NCBI GenBank assembly: GCA_034687125.1
Contig: JAQGBZ010000527.1
Span: 1 to 35,295 of the forward strand
DNA from: Neelides folsomi
Taxonomy: Eukaryota > Arthropoda > Collembola > Neelipleona > Neelidae
Direction: 5' to 3'
DNA: 35,295 bases
Shown here: positions 33,151 through 35,295 of the stretch, one piece after another
Numbering within the stretch: position 1 is the first letter of the stretch
Layout: every line of letters begins with the position of its first letter
Position numbers and translations under genes: made by a program
The notes under the pieces: generated by a model
What the model was told of the DNA's origin: nothing
Database searches by the model: none
The model's input: only the letters and a program-made list of their open reading frames with translations

Positions 33151-33543
33151 AAGTTACCATCCACCACACAATTTTGCCTGTTAATACACTAGATTTGGAA
33201 TTCGCGATTTTACAGTGTTCCCCACGGCTTTAGAACTTTGGACTTGGCAGACATATTGAAAAGACCTTTCTAAACAATATGCCAAAGTTTGGTGAGGGGC
33301 AATTTCACCAAACTCAATTAAACTTTAAAAATCCTTTTTTAAATGGCGACAAGCAATATATTACATGATTTTTTTTAAGTTTAATTGAGTTTGGCGGAAT
33401 TGCCCCCCACCAAACTTTGACATATTGTTTAGAAAGATCTTTTCAATATGTCTGCTAAGTCCCAAGTTCTAAAGCGTTGGGGAACACTGAATTCCAAATC
33501 TAGTGTATTAAAATAGGCAAAATTGTGTGGTGGGTGGTAACTT
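33151..33543. mobile_element. 393-bp foldback MITE with TA target duplication
   Basis: Two arms of about 180 bp (33151-33332 and 33367-33543) are near-identical inverted copies around a loop of about 34 bp. The ends read AAGTTACC(A/C)(T/C)CCACCACAC, and TA lies directly outside each end (33149-33150 and 33544-33545). That is the target site of Tc1/mariner-type transposases, so this is probably a non-autonomous element mobilised by one. Its ends differ from those of the mariner element at 30492-31969. A few substitutions and short gaps separate the arms; the right arm lacks some bases near the TTTGGAATTC word. The transcript would form a very long hairpin. Confidence 0.8.
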
Positions 33544-33714
33544 TACGTACATTTTATTTTTACCTTTGCATAGAAGAATGTAAGTTGAACAAATCAAATT
33601 CCACATTTTTTAATTCGAATTCAAGTCTTTTAAAATAAAATACAAACAAATGATTTTTATTGGTTTCATATTTTCTAATTTTTAGTAATTGTAATTTACT
33701 CAATTAAAGTAATT

Positions 33715-35126
33715 TTACCCAGGAAGATCAAAAAACTTGAGAGGGAAGACATAAGGACTTGTCGATTTAGGGACTGAAAATAATAAAAAAAATTGTATTA
33801 TTTTATTTATACAGACATTTTATTTCTACAAAATCAATTAAATCAATTGACATCTTTTAATATTCATTTAAAATATTATTTAATTTTAAGTAATTTAACA
33901 TACTTAAAGTTGATTTTGGCTCAATAAAGTTTCTTAATGCATCGTTTTTATCAATTCCGGTTGGATGAGCAGGACATAAAAGCCATCTTAAATTGCGTGT
34001 TTGTTCAATTATTATACCTAGAAATATAAATTCTAAATGAAATTAATCATTGAAACTAAATACTGATTTTTAATATTTCAATTAAATAAATATATACTAA
34101 TATAATTTTTATATTTATAAATATAAGATTAAAAATGTGAATAAAACGTAACTTGACAAACAAACAAGTTTAAAATCTCCAACTTTCAATGGAGCTACGT
34201 GGAGTATTGAAGCTGCAATTTATTAAAATTTTCTATTTTATCAAATATTATTTATTAAATATTGTATTTATTAAATTAATTACAGTTATCCGAGCCAACA
34301 TAGGAAATGGATATTCCCCCACGTTCGCTATCTGAGCATCGAATTAAAAATGTTCCAGCTTGAAATCCTCTTAATAATTTGCATGATTCGTCTCGACTGA
34401 TGAAACCGTAAATGAATCCATGGATCCAAGGATTCAAAACTCCTTTGTGGCAAATTAGTTTATTGGCATGGAAAAACCATTCATAAAAAGAAAACTTATG
34501 ATTGGGATGAATGGAATCGCGGCAAAATTGACTTCTTGTTACATTTAATCCATTAAGATTTTCTGCATTAGTTCTAAAATTGAAAATTATTCGTAGTTAT
34601 TAAACACAAATCACAAGCTAATGATTAAAGCTAGACTGTAATCACTTGTGTACAAAATTGGGCTGATGCTTAAGTTTAAATATTTGTGCTTTGCAAAAGA
34701 ATTTCTTTATGAAATTTTACTAATCGGTTCGTTGATGACTTTACTATTGATTAAATAAATAACAGAGTTCATATATTTTTAAAAAACCTATTAAAAATTG
34801 ACCCTTTCGGGTCTTTATAACATGAGATTACATAGGGATGGAACATTTAAACCACCTTTAAAATTATTTTGCAAAACAATTACAATGAATACATTATCGA
34901 ATTATAAGGAAAAAATATTCTATTTTCATATATCCAAATTATAGCTTTCATATATTTTTAGTTTTAAATAAAATTAAGCATAAAAGTCTTAAAATTAAAA
35001 TGTTTACCCCAACATTTTTTGTCCCAAAAATCTGAGATTTTCATGTGTTAGAGCCCTGCTCGCAGTTATTGTAAACTTGTCATTTAGCGCTGTTAATACA
35101 TCTGTACAAGAAGCAGCTTCAGGAAC
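33715..35126 (-). CDS. Stat: STAT transcription factor, C-terminal part (gene continues off the right edge)
   Basis: Exons 35126-35008, 34573-34284, 34212-34162, 34017-33904 and 33773-33715 join in phase into 210 residues, the 3' end of a signal transducer and activator of transcription. Order: linker domain (VLTALNDKF, RFLGQKML, FSFYEWFFHANKLI), then the SH2 domain (FIYGFISR, GTFLIRCSDSERGG with the phosphotyrosine-binding Arg, ILHVAPLK), a TRNLRWLLCP helix, and a short tail ending with Tyr in SPYVFPLKFFDLPG, the likely JAK phosphorylation site. STATs dimerise through SH2-phosphotyrosine contacts and then enter the nucleus. The tail ends 13 residues after that Tyr, so the transactivation domain is very short, as in some invertebrate STATs, unless an alternative exon exists. 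The DNA-binding and coiled-coil parts must lie beyond 35295. Confidence 0.87.
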
Positions 35127-35295
35127 CTTTAAATCATTTATCAAATAATGGTCTCATAAAGGCAACTATTATTTGGTACACACTACACACCAAGGTAGTA
35201 CTCAACTACCCATCCAATCTATAGTCAGTAAAATTTAAAATGATACTTATTTTGAATTTTTCTGAGATATCACGTGGGTATCAAGTCTCCTCACT
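35127..35295. other. Probable STAT intron at the window edge
   Basis: No STAT-like coding sequence is readable on the minus strand here; frames close quickly. It is probably an intron between the linker-domain exon starting at 35126 and upstream exons outside the window. Confidence 0.4.

Noticed and set aside
1..35295. tRNA or rRNA genes, CRISPR arrays, operons, bacterial promoters
   Set aside because: None was seen. The intron-bearing genes show eukaryotic nuclear DNA.

Overview
The window reads as nuclear DNA of an arthropod, probably a hexapod such as an insect or springtail; I cannot place it further. It is very A+T-rich, with many short GT-AG introns (mostly 60-130 bp). The gene families fit an arthropod: DM4/DM12 secreted proteins, a divergent ionotropic receptor, a chemoreceptor-like remnant, an NPC2/ML protein, a carboxylesterase, a YSAP-repeat cuticle-like protein and Tc1/mariner DNA. 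There are no operons, plasmid features or CRISPR arrays.

Layout, left to right. 631-2559 (+): a ten-exon cathepsin L-like cysteine protease whose exons join in phase into 325 residues. 2769-3545 and 4080-5018 (-): two tandem DM4/DM12-family secreted proteins. 5481-7556 (-): a 691-residue divergent ionotropic receptor in a single exon. 8775-9492 (+): a four-exon NPC2/ML lipid-binding protein with a TATA box. 10354-20419 (+): a twelve-exon prolyl 4-hydroxylase alpha subunit spread over 10 kb, with a 3.9-kb intron. 22210-23040 (+): a secreted protein rich in YSAP repeats, followed by small inverted repeats. 24636-27407 (+): a twelve-exon membrane-anchored carboxylesterase. 27550-29146 (-): a six-exon homologue of human C11orf54 (PTD012), convergent with the esterase. 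29929-32315 (-): fragments of a probable chemoreceptor, split by a Tc1/mariner element (30492-31969) that carries a broken transposase. 32450-33543: a cluster of foldback elements. 33715-35126 (-): the 3' end of a STAT gene (linker, SH2, phosphotyrosine tail), running off the right edge.

The genes do not form one pathway. They look like ordinary unlinked arthropod genes: extracellular proteolysis, lipid binding, collagen hydroxylation, cuticle, ester hydrolysis, chemosensation and JAK/STAT signalling. The two DM4/DM12 genes are a local duplication. The accessory part is the right third, from about 29.9 to 33.6 kb, where DNA transposons and hairpin MITEs have accumulated and one has interrupted a receptor-like reading frame. 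I saw no clear case of a wholly undescribed system. The items most worth following up are the mariner-split receptor, the TA-flanked 393-bp foldback element, the cathepsin with an altered active-site neighbour, and a possible spliced tail on the ionotropic receptor.

Exon boundaries were worked out by hand from reading frame, GT/AG sites and family similarity remembered from general knowledge; none has been checked against transcripts.
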